From contig CAVPWE010000003.1 of NCBI GenBank assembly GCA_963709485.1, positions 186,001-250,000 of the forward strand: DNA of 64,000 nucleotides. Reading direction: 5' to 3'. Positions 24,042 to 32,479 of this stretch are shown here, piece after piece; positions within the stretch are counted from its first letter, which is position 1; each line of letters begins with the position of its first letter. Source of the DNA: JAXDBM01 sp963709485 (lineage in GTDB: Bacteria > Desulfobacterota > Syntrophia > Syntrophales > Fen-1087). A model generated the notes under the pieces. It was given only the letters and a program-made list of their open reading frames with translations, was not told the origin of the DNA and did no database searches. Made by a program: the position numbers and the translations under genes.

Positions 24042-25014
24042 ATGAAAAGCGAGGACTACATTTGGGACTACCGAAATCCGTACGAGTGGATGGACCGGAC
24101 CATGCGGGGGAAATTCCCTCCCATGATCATCACCTGCGCGATCACCGGCGGCGTACAGGGCAAGGAGTACAATGAAAATCTCCCGGAAACAGCCGAGGAG
24201 CAGGCCGACCAGGTGTACGAAGCCTACAGGGCCGGGGCGGTCTCCGTTCACGTCCATGCCCGCGTTCCGGACAACCTGTCGCTGACCACGTCGAATCCGG
24301 ACGACTATTCGCGTGTGAACCGGTTGATTCGGGAACGCTGTCCGGACATCATCATCAACAACTCGACGGGCGGCGGGCCCTGGCTGACGATCGAGCAGCG
24401 CATGTGCTGCCTGTTTTCCGATCCCCGGCCGGATATGGCCAGCCTGAACCTCGGTCCCTTTGTCCTCAAAATGCCGTTGAAGGACCGCAAGGCGCCGCTT
24501 CCCCATCCGCGGGACGGATTTCTGTTCGACGCCTGCATTCCGACCACCTACGCCGACATCAACCTGTATGCGAAAACCATGAAGGAAAGGGGGATCAAAC
24601 CCGAGATCGAGATCTATCACCCCGGCCAGTACTGGGTCATGCAGGATCTCATTGCGGGCGGCGCAATCGATCCTCCCTACATGGTTCAGTTCGTCATGGG
24701 GTTTCAGACCTCGTCGTTTCCCGACTCCCGCCAACGTGCTGGCCATGATCAACGAGCTTCCGCCCCGTTCCATGTTTGCCGTCATCGGCGTCGGCACTTT
24801 CCAGAATCCCATGAACGTCATGGGCATCATCATGGGCGGTCATGTCCGGGTCGGCATGGAGGACAACATCTACTACCGGAAAGGGGAGAAGGTGAAAAAC
24901 AACGCCCAGGTCGTGGCCCGGGTGAAGCGGATCGCCGAGGAGCTGAACCGCGAGGTTGCCACCGTCGCCCAGGCCCGTGAAATGCTGGGCCTGCCCCCGA
25001 GACCGAAAGCATGA
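24042..25014 (+). pseudogene. BKACE-family (3-keto-5-aminohexanoate cleavage) enzyme gene, frameshifted
   Basis: The ATG at 24042 follows AGGAGGGG. The frame encodes a BKACE (DUF849) protein with TCAITGGVQGKEYNENLP near residue 28 and the metal-site HVHAR near 75. Near 24716-24722, in the run TTTCCCGACTCCC, the frame shifts by one extra base; the correct C-terminal part continues in the next frame (FPTPANVLAMINELPPRSMF to LGLPPRPKA, stop 25014). Removing one base gives 323 codons, about the family length. BKACE enzymes are zinc-dependent and cleave beta-keto acids with acetyl-CoA, as in lysine fermentation. The lesion lies in short homopolymers, so a sequencing error cannot be excluded. Confidence 0.8.
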
Positions 25015-25403
25015 AACTTTTCAGGGAGGATATGGAAACGATCATCAACGTGGAGATCTGAACGTTGCGCTGGGGAGTCGTCCTTCTGATTCTTTTTGCC
25101 GCCGCGCTGCATGCCGGCTGGAATATCCTGCTCAAATCAGAGTCGGACAGCGCCAGGACTACGATGCTGATCGTAGCGGGAAGCGCGATCATCGGCATGG
25201 TATTCTTGCCTTTCCTGCCTTTGCCGCTGCGGCCGAGCTGGCCGTATCTTGGGGCGTCTGTCGTCATTCACGTCGTGTATTTCAGTTTCCTGCTGCTGGC
25301 CTACAGGAAGGGTGACTTGAGTCTGGTCTATCCGCTCATGCGGGTGTCAACGGTCTTTTCAAAGTGAGCCATTTTCGGTCGTGAAAACTGAGCCACCCTG
25401 ACC

Positions 25404-26174
25404 TTATGACCGGCTCATTTCCACCCCCTCTTTTCCGACCTTTCCACGGAGCCTGTAGCTGTTGCCCCGCATGTTGATGACCACACTGTGGTGCAGCAGG
25501 CGATCCAGAAAGGCCGTGACAATGACCGGATCATGAAACAGTTCCGTCCAGTCGGAGAAGGCCTTGTTGGAGGTGATGATGGTGCTGGCCTTCTCATACC
25601 GATTGGCAATGAATCGGAAGAAGAGATTGCATTCCTCTCTGTCGATCGGCGTATAGCCAACCTCATCCACGATCACCAGCGCCGATTTGTTGTAGCCCCG
25701 GCCTCTGCCTTTCCGCTCGGCGCCATGGTCTTTTTTCAACTTTCCGATCAGATCCTCCATGGTGGTAAAGTAGATGCTCAAGCCGGCCTGACAGGCTTTC
25801 ACCGCAAGAGATACAGCCAGGTGGGTCTTGCCGACACCGGGGGGTCCCAGAAAGACCACATTGCCCTTCTGCCGGATAAAGGTCAGATCAAAAAGGGACA
25901 TCACCTTCTGGCGATCCAGCTTGGGATGAAAGGAAAAATCGAACTCGTCGATGCTCTTGATGAAGGGAAGCCCCGATATCTTCAGGGATGTTTCAATCCG
26001 GCGCTGTTCCCGACAGCCAACCTCTTCTTCCAGAAGTGCGTCGAGAAAGGACAGATAGCTCTTGCTTCCTTCCTGTGCCGACTGCATCACACTTTCCAGG
26101 ATCTCACCCATGCGCGGAAGCCTCAGCCTTGTCAGGCTGCTCTGGATGCGATCCAGGACCAGGGCATCGCTCAT
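25404..26174 (-). CDS. istB: IS21-family helper ATPase IstB
   Basis: 256 residues. An N-terminal helical IS21-type domain (1-75) is followed by an AAA+ ATPase core with Walker A GPPGVGKT (near 110), Walker B LVIVDEVGY (near 168) and sensor-like TIITSNKAFSDW (near 200). IstB selects and deforms target DNA and stimulates the IstA transposase. Its ATG overlaps the istA stop (ATGA), the normal layout for IS21. Part of the complete insertion sequence. Confidence 0.95.
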   Translation of the reverse strand: MSDALVLDRIQSSLTRLRLPRMGEILESVMQSAQEGSKSYLSFLDALLEEEVGCREQRRIETSLKISGLPFIKSIDEFDFSFHPKLDRQKVMSLFDLTFIRQKGNVVFLGPPGVGKTHLAVSLAVKACQAGLSIYFTTMEDLIGKLKKDHGAERKGRGRGYNKSALVIVDEVGYTPIDREECNLFFRFIANRYEKASTIITSNKAFSDWTELFHDPVIVTAFLDRLLHHSVVINMRGNSYRLRGKVGKEGVEMSRS

Positions 26175-27427
26175 ATCCGCACCTCCCCGATCATGCCGTC
26201 ATAAATATGGAGCGGACGGATCTCAACATCCATGTCATAGAGCGGCTTGATCGGGCTGATCGTGCATTTGGCGCGACCCTTGCCGCGTCTGCCCTGGCCG
26301 TACTTGCGCCGGTTCATCTCGCGATCCTTTTTCAGCGCCTCGTAAAATCGCTTGTCCTGCACGAGATGTCCTTTACCCTCAGGGATTTCGTAGGTCACAA
26401 TCAGATGATCATCCGAAAAGATCCGCATGGATCGGTCCTTGACCCGCAGGACAAGATCCTTCCCCACCAGGGTATGAGGCACCACATAGCTGTTGCCTTC
26501 AAAACGGACAGTGCAGTCTTTGTTCACCTTGCGGTAGACCCGCCAGGAGGTGTCGAATGCCTGCGGCGGCAGCGCCTGTAAATGAGGCCGCTCGCGCTCG
26601 AATCGCTCCGACACCACTTCATGGGTTGTCCCATGAACCCGCTGCTCTTTGCGCTGAAGCCATTGGAGAAGGTCCCTGTTGGCCGTCTCCAGGCAACTGA
26701 ATCCGTACCCCCGCCAGAACCCCTCCCGGATGAAGTGATAGGGCCGCTCCACCTTCCCCTTCACCCAGGCGGCATAAGGCGGAGCCACCTGAGGCTTGAA
26801 ACCGTAATGCAAGGCAAATCCCGTCAGGCTGTCGTTGAACTGGTCCTTGCCGGCTAACTTTCTGATGAAAACGTTCCGCATCCGGTCGTAGAGGATCTCT
26901 TCGGTCACGCCGCCGAAATGGTCGAAGGCATGAATATGACAAGCCAGAAAGGTCGGCAAATCGCACCGATCGACGAACTCACCGTAGAGACTCCGCGAAA
27001 AACCCAGGATCATCGAAAAGAGATAAATCTTCTCAACCGTGCCGTCGGCCCGATCAAACTGAAACTCGCCAAAATCCACCTGGGACTGGCAGCCCGGCTC
27101 CGTCTCAAATCGCATGTAGGCGATCCGCTGACGTTCCTCCTTGATCGCGTGCACCGCTCTTTTGACGATCTCATAGCTCCCGGCAAAACCCATGGGACGA
27201 AGATGATCATATATCCATGTCGCCTTGTACCCCATGTCCTCTTCAAGCCACGCAGCGATGTTGCCCTGAAATGGATCCAGCAGGCTCTTCCGGTTTCGCT
27301 CCCTCCGATCTCGCTCCGGGTAGCCCTGATTCTCGATGTACTTCTTCACCGTGTTGCGGCTGATCCCCAGCCTCCCGGCGATCTGTCGCTGGCTCAAACC
27401 CTTCCGCTCCAACACCAGTATGTCCAA
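26171..27427 (-). CDS. istA: IS21-family transposase IstA
   Basis: 418 residues from a TTG start with AAGGAGA upstream. An N-terminal helix-turn-helix (GLSQRQIAGRLGISRNTVKK) is followed by an RNase H-like DDE integrase core: QVDFGEF near 116, the region LYDRMRNVF near 180, and a glutamate in KGKVERPYHFIREGFW near 225. The C-terminal part holds the Mu-transposase-type beta barrel (VRFEGNSYVVPHTLVGKDLV). It cuts and joins the element ends with IstB as partner. Intact and complete. Confidence 0.95.
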   Translation of the reverse strand: MDILVLERKGLSQRQIAGRLGISRNTVKKYIENQGYPERDRRERNRKSLLDPFQGNIAAWLEEDMGYKATWIYDHLRPMGFAGSYEIVKRAVHAIKEERQRIAYMRFETEPGCQSQVDFGEFQFDRADGTVEKIYLFSMILGFSRSLYGEFVDRCDLPTFLACHIHAFDHFGGVTEEILYDRMRNVFIRKLAGKDQFNDSLTGFALHYGFKPQVAPPYAAWVKGKVERPYHFIREGFWRGYGFSCLETANRDLLQWLQRKEQRVHGTTHEVVSERFERERPHLQALPPQAFDTSWRVYRKVNKDCTVRFEGNSYVVPHTLVGKDLVLRVKDRSMRIFSDDHLIVTYEIPEGKGHLVQDKRFYEALKKDREMNRRKYGQGRRGKGRAKCTISPIKPLYDMDVEIRPLHIYDGMIGEVRI

Positions 27428-28565
27428 AACGGTCTCCTTTTTTTCAATACGCCACCTCGCTCACGCTGAGATAAAAAAGGCACCATACCCTTTTCTCTCA
27501 CCATATCCACCCCCAAAGTGGCTCACTTTTAAACGACCATTTTTGGCTCAATTTATCACGACCGGAAACACCGGGGCCTTCCACCCCTGTTGACGGCCAT
27601 CGGTGCCTTCACTCTGCTGGGTGAGGCCCTTTCCTGGCGGGGGTGGTTGGGCGTCATGCTGGTTTCAGGCGGGGCTTTGATGCTGGCCGCGGATTTCCGT
27701 TTCTCGAAGGGATTTGCGATGGCGCCGGTTGCCTTTGCGCTTCTGAATGCGATGGTGATTGTCGTTTATACGCTGGTGGATGCCAAGGGTGCGCGGCTTT
27801 CCGGAAGCGCTTTCAGCTACACCGGGTGGATGCTTCTGTTCCTGGCCCTGCTATTCTTTTTTGCAGTGGCGGTCATTGAAGGCCGTCAGGTGTTTTATCG
27901 GATGGCAAAGGACTGGAAGAAGAGCGTCCTCGGAGGCTCCTGCACATTTGCTTCTTACGGAATCGCGCTATGGGCGATGACGCTGTCGCCGGTTGCGCTG
28001 GTTGCCGCACTGCGTGAGACGTCCATTCTATTCGGCACAGTATTTTCCGTCCTCATTCTGCAGGAGCGCATCACCCGAATCCGCGGATTATCGATTGTGC
28101 TGATTGCCGCGGGAGCGGTTGCCATCAAGATGTCCTGATACCGATCTGAAGGGATTTCTTTGCTCATCTGGTGGTTCATGGTTGTCCGCTCACGAATTAC
28201 GGTCTAATATCATATGCTTGATTATGCGGTACCTGTAATCGTAATTTTACATAATTTTCAACTTCGTCCAATCATTGACTTCAGGAAGCGTGTATCGGCT
28301 GAAGAATACGATTTTATCGGATGCTCCGATTGTCGTGCTAAACGTGTTTGCTGAATCCTTCGCTGCGTGCAACGTCCCGTCGATGGGATTGTCCGATGTT
28401 CCTGTTGCGCCGAAGCTGACCTGAGATGCTGACTCTCCCCTGCTTCGTCCCCCGACTCGGTGAAAACCGGTTTTGACAGCGATATGCAAACGATTCAGTT
28501 TCGTTATCGTATGCTACTGTTCAATCAGTAATCCTCAGATCTGGTTACGTTCTACCACTGAAAAG

Positions 28566-28735
28566 TTGTAGCTGTGGACAGTAACCGACAAATTTCATTT
28601 TTACGTCCTGACGGCCTGAGCAGTACTGACTGAAATCTACTGCACAGGAGCATTAACCGCCAATCTCGTTTTCAAGGAACTATACGCAGCAGACGTCTTT
28701 ACACATACTGTAAACTGAACTTCGCCCTACGGCAT
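28566..28735. repeat. Dispersed repeat module A, copy 2
   Basis: Matches 20823-20936 over its first 114 bases and the diverged copy near 23760-23850 over its second half. The gap 28139-28780 holds otherwise only a short low-support frame. Confidence 0.75.
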
Positions 28736-28781
28736 GTTAATGTATCTGCAAGAAAGACCCTGGGTGCACTACCGGCAATGC

Positions 28782-28823
28782 AAAAGCCCCTTTCCGCGAC
28801 AGGATCGCTTGAAAGGGGCTTTT
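28782..28823. terminator. Strong bidirectional terminator
   Basis: A 13-base perfect stem, AAAAGCCCCTTTC (28782-28794) with GAAAGGGGCTTTT (28811-28823), with T runs on both strands. It ends the leftward small-protein operon 50 bases after its last stop codon. Confidence 0.85.
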
Positions 28824-28869
28824 GATCAGACCATGAAAAAGATCCTCTGTCCGTTGTTTTGTTTGGGCC

Positions 28870-29106
28870 TCAAACGTCCTTTCTCTTATTCCAGGCCTCC
28901 TGGTAGAGCCTCCCGATCGAGGTCACGATCGCCAGGAAGAACAGCCCGAACATGAAATTGGGCGCCGTCCCCAGCCATTCGTCCAGAAGATGCCCGAGGT
29001 AGAGGAACAAAAGCGAGGCAAAGACAATCACGAATCCCCAGGCGCTCACGGTCATGATGTGGCCGTACTTCTGAAGGTAGGGTTGCTGGGTCGTCTGGGT
29101 CGTCAT
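28870..29106 (-). CDS. AtpI/AtpZ-like two-helix membrane protein (copy A partner)
   Basis: 78 residues with two membrane helices (about 20-40 and 50-68) and the pattern of the ATP synthase I/AtpZ-like family: AWGFVIVFASLLFLYLGHLLDEWLG followed by FMFGLFFLAIVTSIGRLYQEA, here given as motifs of the two helices. Family members assist assembly of the F-type ATPase c-ring or transport divalent ions, but no ATP synthase genes are near. It lies 64 bases after the duplicated signal-peptide protein gene and is probably co-transcribed from the sigma-54-like promoter upstream of that gene. A second, diverged member lies at 41917-42255. Confidence 0.7.
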   Translation of the reverse strand: MTTQTTQQPYLQKYGHIMTVSAWGFVIVFASLLFLYLGHLLDEWLGTAPNFMFGLFFLAIVTSIGRLYQEAWNKRKDV

Positions 29107-29170
29107 GGCTCCGTTCCTCCTTTCCGCAAAATCCTGATAGGTATGGTCGAATAATCCGCTTGGCCGTCTC

Positions 29171-29446
29171 TTAACCGACCAGGTTCTTCACCGCGTCGAT
29201 TACGGGGTTGGTGAACAGGGCGATCAGGACCGTGTACAGGGCGAAGGCGCCCACGGTCTCGCCGGTGTACATCTTCTCGTACTTGTGCTTCAGGGAAATG
29301 ATGATCAGACCGCCCACGATCAGGGCGCCCAACTGGAAATAGGGGAAATCGGCCAGGCCCGCCGCCGCGTATTCCGCGAAGCTGAACCCTGCCGTCAGAA
29401 GAACCACCGTTGCCGCCACTGCCATCGTTCCGATTGTCTTTTTCAT
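29171..29446 (-). CDS. Small signal-peptide/membrane protein, duplicated (copy A)
   Basis: 91 residues. An N-terminal hydrophobic segment ending in AGFSFAEY looks like a signal peptide (cut near 24). Two further hydrophobic stretches follow, FQLGALIVGGLIIISLK (near 35-51) and GAFALYTVLIALFTNPVID (near 65-83). It lacks the ion-binding carboxylate and glycine motifs of the ATPase c subunit, so I do not call it AtpE. The DNA differs from the gene at 41615-41890 at only three positions in 276, and the shared sequence extends upstream through the ribosome site to a sigma-54-like promoter. The function is unknown; the paired AtpI-like gene suggests a membrane complex. Confidence 0.75.
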   Translation of the reverse strand: MKKTIGTMAVAATVVLLTAGFSFAEYAAAGLADFPYFQLGALIVGGLIIISLKHKYEKMYTGETVGAFALYTVLIALFTNPVIDAVKNLVG

Positions 29447-29491
29447 GATCCGTCTCCTTTGGAGTTTTTTGTTTTGTTTGGCTTATTCTAA

Positions 29492-29507
29492 TGCGGAAAG
29501 CATGCCA
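29492..29507 (-). promoter_or_regulatory. Sigma-54-like promoter, copy A
   Basis: TGGCATGCTTTCCGCA on the minus strand has GG and GC at sigma-54 spacing. The identical 16 bases stand before the duplicate gene (41554-41569), and upstream of this point the two loci are unrelated. Confidence 0.5.
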
Positions 29508-29701
29508 ACTTATGTGGCACAATCAATAATAAGATCCATATTATTGTATTTATTAGAGATAATTCAATTCAGCGGAGAGATGGCAAGAAAAATTTCAGAC
29601 CGAAAGACGGATGGATTTTAATGATCCTTTAAAAATGGTTAAACGAAACGATCGGAATCCGGTTTTTGACGGGATTGAAATTTGAGCGAGGCAAGTATTT
29701 C

Positions 29702-29950
29702 TTATTCGGTCAATGAATCAAGCTTTCTCAAGGTCGGATCGGTTGCCAGGAATATGTTGGTGGTTTCGGTTTCATCATCATAAAGGAGAACGGCCGACCC
29801 GGTTTCAAGCTTCTGTTTCACGCGGTGGAACATCGCATCCCAGGAGACTTCCGTTTCACCGTAATCCGTACCCGCCCTTGATATGAATTCTTCAATCACG
29901 CCCTGGAGGGCTTCGGGACTGAGCCTGTCAATCGGGATCTTTCTGTTCAT
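29702..29950 (-). CDS. YheU family protein (UPF0270)
   Basis: 82 residues matching the YheU/UPF0270 family: an N-terminal IPIDRLSPEALQGVIEEFIS, then the conserved RAGTDYGETEVS motif, a helix with KQKLETGSAVLLYD and a final ETTNIFLA. The function of the family is unknown. I chose ATG 29950 with AAGAAGGG upstream; the longer open frame up to 30190 runs antisense to nothing useful and overlaps the ppnP gene. It is the last gene of a four-gene leftward cluster (winged-helix protein, DUF2889, PpnP, YheU). Confidence 0.88.
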   Translation of the reverse strand: MNRKIPIDRLSPEALQGVIEEFISRAGTDYGETEVSWDAMFHRVKQKLETGSAVLLYDDETETTNIFLATDPTLRKLDSLTE

Positions 29951-29999
29951 AACCCTTCTTTTCGAGCGGAAACGAGAAAACTTTTTGAACGGGGCTGTG

Positions 30000-30329
30000 T
30001 CACTCGAAGGAGCAGACATATTCCAAAATCCCATCATCCACAGCAATCTCAAAGGACGACTTGCCCGGAACCTTGAAGAACGCGCCTTCCGGATAGGGGC
30101 TCCATTGCCCTTCACCAGCCCGTCGGATTCTACAGCTTCCGGCCGTAATCTCCATCCGTTCCGGGGCGTCGGTATTGAACCTGAAGGCACCCGGAAAAAT
30201 CAGGCCGATGGTCTTCTTTTTCCCGTCTTTGAACAGGACCGTATGGCTGATGACCTTGCCTTCAAAATAGATGTTGGCCTTGCAGATCACACTGACATCA
30301 TCGATGCGCTCAAGCATGTTTGCTGACAT
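30000..30329 (-). CDS. ppnP: Pyrimidine/purine nucleoside phosphorylase PpnP
   Basis: 109 residues of the PpnP (YaiE, DUF1255) family, a cupin-fold enzyme that splits nucleosides with phosphate into base and ribose 1-phosphate. Family features seen here: NIYFEGKVISHTVLF, TIGLIFPGAFRFNT, and the C-terminal FFKVPGKSSFEIAV with a final YVCSFE. The length is typical. It overlaps the upstream DUF2889 gene by 20 bases and is followed 49 bases later by yheU, so it is part of a compact operon. Confidence 0.9.
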   Translation of the reverse strand: MSANMLERIDDVSVICKANIYFEGKVISHTVLFKDGKKKTIGLIFPGAFRFNTDAPERMEITAGSCRIRRAGEGQWSPYPEGAFFKVPGKSSFEIAVDDGILEYVCSFE

Positions 30330-30888
30330 CGTCTGCCTCCTTGTCGGCTTTTATTTTCTTTAACAAATTCAAGAGGGGTCCCTCTGAACGCCATGTCCTG
30401 CAGGTATCCGCAAGCATGTGGAGCTTGCCGAGGATGAACCCGGGTGATTTGTGGTCGTTGTAGGCGGCATATCCCTGCACCGTTGATGGACCCATCGCCG
30501 TCAAAAGGGCCACGAGGTGCTGGCATCCTTTACCGCTACCGGCCAGTGCCTTCACTTTTGCGGTAAATCCGCCAGTGATTCTCAATCCTCTGACTGCATC
30601 CAGACTGCCGGCGGTATCCAGACAATCCTCACCGGGGACAACCGGCATTTCCACAAGCAGATCCTCGATCTGAAGCGTCGTTTTGTTTACAAGCAAACGG
30701 ATGATCATCTGATGCAAGATGCCGGGCGATCTTTTTTCGCCCGTGGCCATCTGAAAATCCTGGAATCGATGATCCGTCAGACATCCCGTTACTGCCAAAC
30801 TCCGCTCGTCGTAATCATAAGTGCTCGTCTGAATAGACCTCGTATGACACTTATCGCCATCCGGTTTTCCGAACACGCTCATGCTCAT
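30310..30888 (-). CDS. DUF2889 family protein
   Basis: 192 residues. The N-terminal HTRSIQTSTYDYDERSLAV with GCLTDHRFQDF, and the later ITGGFTAKVKALAGSGKGC and CQHLVALLTAMGPSTVQGYAAY, fit the DUF2889 family, whose members appear near aromatic or fatty-acid metabolism genes in proteobacteria; the function is unknown. It is transcribed with a winged-helix-like gene upstream (four-base overlap) and ppnP downstream (20-base overlap). The ATG has GGAGAAAT upstream. Confidence 0.75.
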   Translation of the reverse strand: MSMSVFGKPDGDKCHTRSIQTSTYDYDERSLAVTGCLTDHRFQDFQMATGEKRSPGILHQMIIRLLVNKTTLQIEDLLVEMPVVPGEDCLDTAGSLDAVRGLRITGGFTAKVKALAGSGKGCQHLVALLTAMGPSTVQGYAAYNDHKSPGFILGKLHMLADTCRTWRSEGPLLNLLKKIKADKEADDVSKHA

Positions 30889-31112
30889 ATTTCTCCAATG
30901 TTTTCGATTTCACAGTGTGCCAATATAAAAGTGTGGGGGTGATAGCCTCTGCATATGAAAGACCCCTCGTTGACCAGTAATTCGAGGACGAAAGAAGTTA
31001 TCGATCGCAGGTTCCGGTATGTTCCCGGGAAAAGGGATCCCTGCTGCAGCCGCCTGCATATTTCTGCACAGGTTAGCCCGTCCGGGTTCTGCCGGATCAG
31101 AGATTTCATCAT
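30885..31112 (-). CDS. Winged-helix-like small protein
   Basis: 75 residues. The segment SLIRQNPDGLTCAEICRRLQ followed by TYRNLRSITSFVLELLVNEGSFICRGYHP has the helix-helix-wing pattern of small DNA-binding domains, but no specific family is recognised. Its stop overlaps the start of the DUF2889 gene by four bases, so it is the first gene of that operon and could regulate it. The upstream 200 bases before kdsD show no other gene. Confidence 0.55.
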   Translation of the reverse strand: MMKSLIRQNPDGLTCAEICRRLQQGSLFPGTYRNLRSITSFVLELLVNEGSFICRGYHPHTFILAHCEIENIGEI

Positions 31113-31319
31113 ACCACTTTGACTGTTAAAGTATAAAGCAAGGAAATTAATGTGTTCGTGATGACAGATGGCAAAAGGTTAATGCGTAACCGAAGTTCGT
31201 GGCAAAGATGCATCGAAGTAATGATAAAGAGGGCATGCATGGTTGCAGGCGTCTCGATGAAGCATCGTATCGATGCGGGAGGCCGGGCAGACATGCACCG
31301 GATGCAAAAACAGGCAGTT

Positions 31320-32309
31320 TCAGGAAACGGATATCTTCAGTGTTCCCCCCCGCCCCAGGATATCGTGCAGATGCACATATCCCTTCAGCTTGTTCTGGCC
31401 GTTGACGACGACCAGCGTCGTGATTTCCTTCTGCTGCATGGTTTCGATCGTCTGGGCGACGGAGGCATTTTCCTTTACGGTCTTGGGGGAGCGGGTCATG
31501 ATGTCATCGATCAGTCTGTCCTTCATGCTTTCGCCACGGCGGATCAGGCGCCGGATATCCCCGTCCGTCAGGATGCCGAGCAGATGATTCCTGGCGTCCG
31601 TCACCAGAACGAATCCCTTGTTTTTCTCATCCATGATCCGGATGGCCTCGGCGAAGGGCGTGCCCCCGGTCACTTTTGGAATCTCTTTACCGCCGATCAT
31701 GACGTCCCGGACCTTTGCCCTCAGCCGCAGGCCGAGATTTCCTCCGGGATGGAATTTGTAGAAGTCCCGCTCGTTGAAACTTCTCTTTTCGATCAGCGCA
31801 ACGGCCAGCGCGTCGCCCATGGCGAGCGCCGCCGTGGTGCTGGATGTGGGGGCGAGGCCGAACGGGCAGGCCTCCCGCTGTACGCCCACATCAATGACCA
31901 CATCGCTGCACTGCGCCAGCGTCGATGAGAGGTTTCCCGTGAAGGCGATGAGGGGCGCACCGACCTCGCGCACGCTGCCGAGAATCATATTCACCTCGTC
32001 TGTTTCCCCGCTGTTGGAAATGGCCAGCATCACGTCATCCCGGGTCAGGATGCCCAGGTCGCCGTGCATTCCTTCCACGGGATGGAGAAAGATCGCATGG
32101 GTTCCGGTGCTGGTGAGGGTGGCGACGATTTTCTTGCCGATCAACCCGGATTTGCCGATCCCGGTCACGATCACGCGGCCCTTGGATTGATAGATGATGT
32201 CGACAGCCCTGACAAACTGCTCGCCGATCTTGTCCATCAGCGCGAGGATCGACTCAGCCTCGATTTTCAGGACGTCTCGGGCCTGCTGCATTGTCCGGTT
32301 TTCTTCCAT
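31320..32309 (-). CDS. kdsD: Arabinose-5-phosphate isomerase (KdsD/KpsF/GutQ family)
   Basis: 329 residues from the ATG at 32309, which has GGGGAC upstream; a longer frame to 32426 lacks a ribosome site. A SIS sugar-isomerase domain (about 35-170: VIVTGIGKSGLIGKKIVATL, HPVEGMHGDLG, ISNSGETDEV) is followed by two CBS domains (about 210-325). It converts ribulose 5-phosphate to arabinose 5-phosphate, the first step to KDO for lipopolysaccharide. The metal/active-site histidine stands in the HGDLG motif. Divergent from the transglutaminase-like gene. The closest alternative is a KpsF paralogue from a capsule locus, but no capsule genes are near. Confidence 0.92.
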   Translation of the reverse strand: MEENRTMQQARDVLKIEAESILALMDKIGEQFVRAVDIIYQSKGRVIVTGIGKSGLIGKKIVATLTSTGTHAIFLHPVEGMHGDLGILTRDDVMLAISNSGETDEVNMILGSVREVGAPLIAFTGNLSSTLAQCSDVVIDVGVQREACPFGLAPTSSTTAALAMGDALAVALIEKRSFNERDFYKFHPGGNLGLRLRAKVRDVMIGGKEIPKVTGGTPFAEAIRIMDEKNKGFVLVTDARNHLLGILTDGDIRRLIRRGESMKDRLIDDIMTRSPKTVKENASVAQTIETMQQKEITTLVVVNGQNKLKGYVHLHDILGRGGTLKISVS

Positions 32310-32479
32310 GTCCGTCCCCTTCTTCTTATCCCCCGGATGATGCCGGTCATTTCGGGGGAAAGGTAGCAAAAATAAGCTTCCCTGACAAGATGGATTTTCA
32401 AACAGTTCCGGCGTTTTCATTGACACCTCAAGAGGTTTTCCATATACTCCGCGATCATTTTAGCGGCGGGGAGGCGCCT

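Larger units (their letters stand above)
25344..27571. mobile_element. IS21-family insertion sequence, complete
   Basis: The ends are inverted: GTGTCAACGG on the left and the complement of GTGTTTCCGG on the right, each followed inward by spaced TGAGCC repeats, as expected for multiple terminal transposase sites of IS21 elements. It carries istA and istB overlapping by four bases on the minus strand. The target duplication is CGG or CGGG (25341-25344 and 27572-27575), so the first base of the element is ambiguous by one. Length is about 2.23 kb. Both genes are intact, so the insertion looks recent. Confidence 0.9.
25065..28138 (+). pseudogene. EamA-type transporter gene split by an IS21-family element
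   Basis: The 5' part (25065-25343) encodes the first helices of an EamA/DMT transporter starting MRWGVVLLILFAAALHAGWN and ending LVYPLMR. The 3' part (27575-28138) continues GLPPLLTAIGAFTLLGEALS and ends IRGLSIVLIAAGAVAIKMS. Deleting the insertion and one copy of the duplicated CGG restores an open frame of 280 codons with the usual ten helices. Such transporters export or import metabolites across the inner membrane. The start is a TTG nine bases after GGAG; a nine-codon frame (25032-25061) with its own ribosome site precedes it. As it stands no full-length product can be made. Confidence 0.88.

Noticed and set aside
25032..25061. A nine-codon frame with a strong ribosome site before the EamA gene
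   Set aside because: It is too short to judge; it may merely bring ribosomes to the following TTG start.
28247..28489. An 80-codon minus-strand frame (contains DKIVFFSRYTLPEVNDW)
   Set aside because: The sequence looks faintly protein-like and could be a gene relic, but there is no ribosome site, no family and no neighbour to support it.
29171..29446. ATP synthase c subunit (atpE) for the duplicated small gene
   Set aside because: It neighbours an AtpI-like gene and has hydrophobic helices, but lacks the glycine repeat and the ion-binding acidic residue of c subunits.
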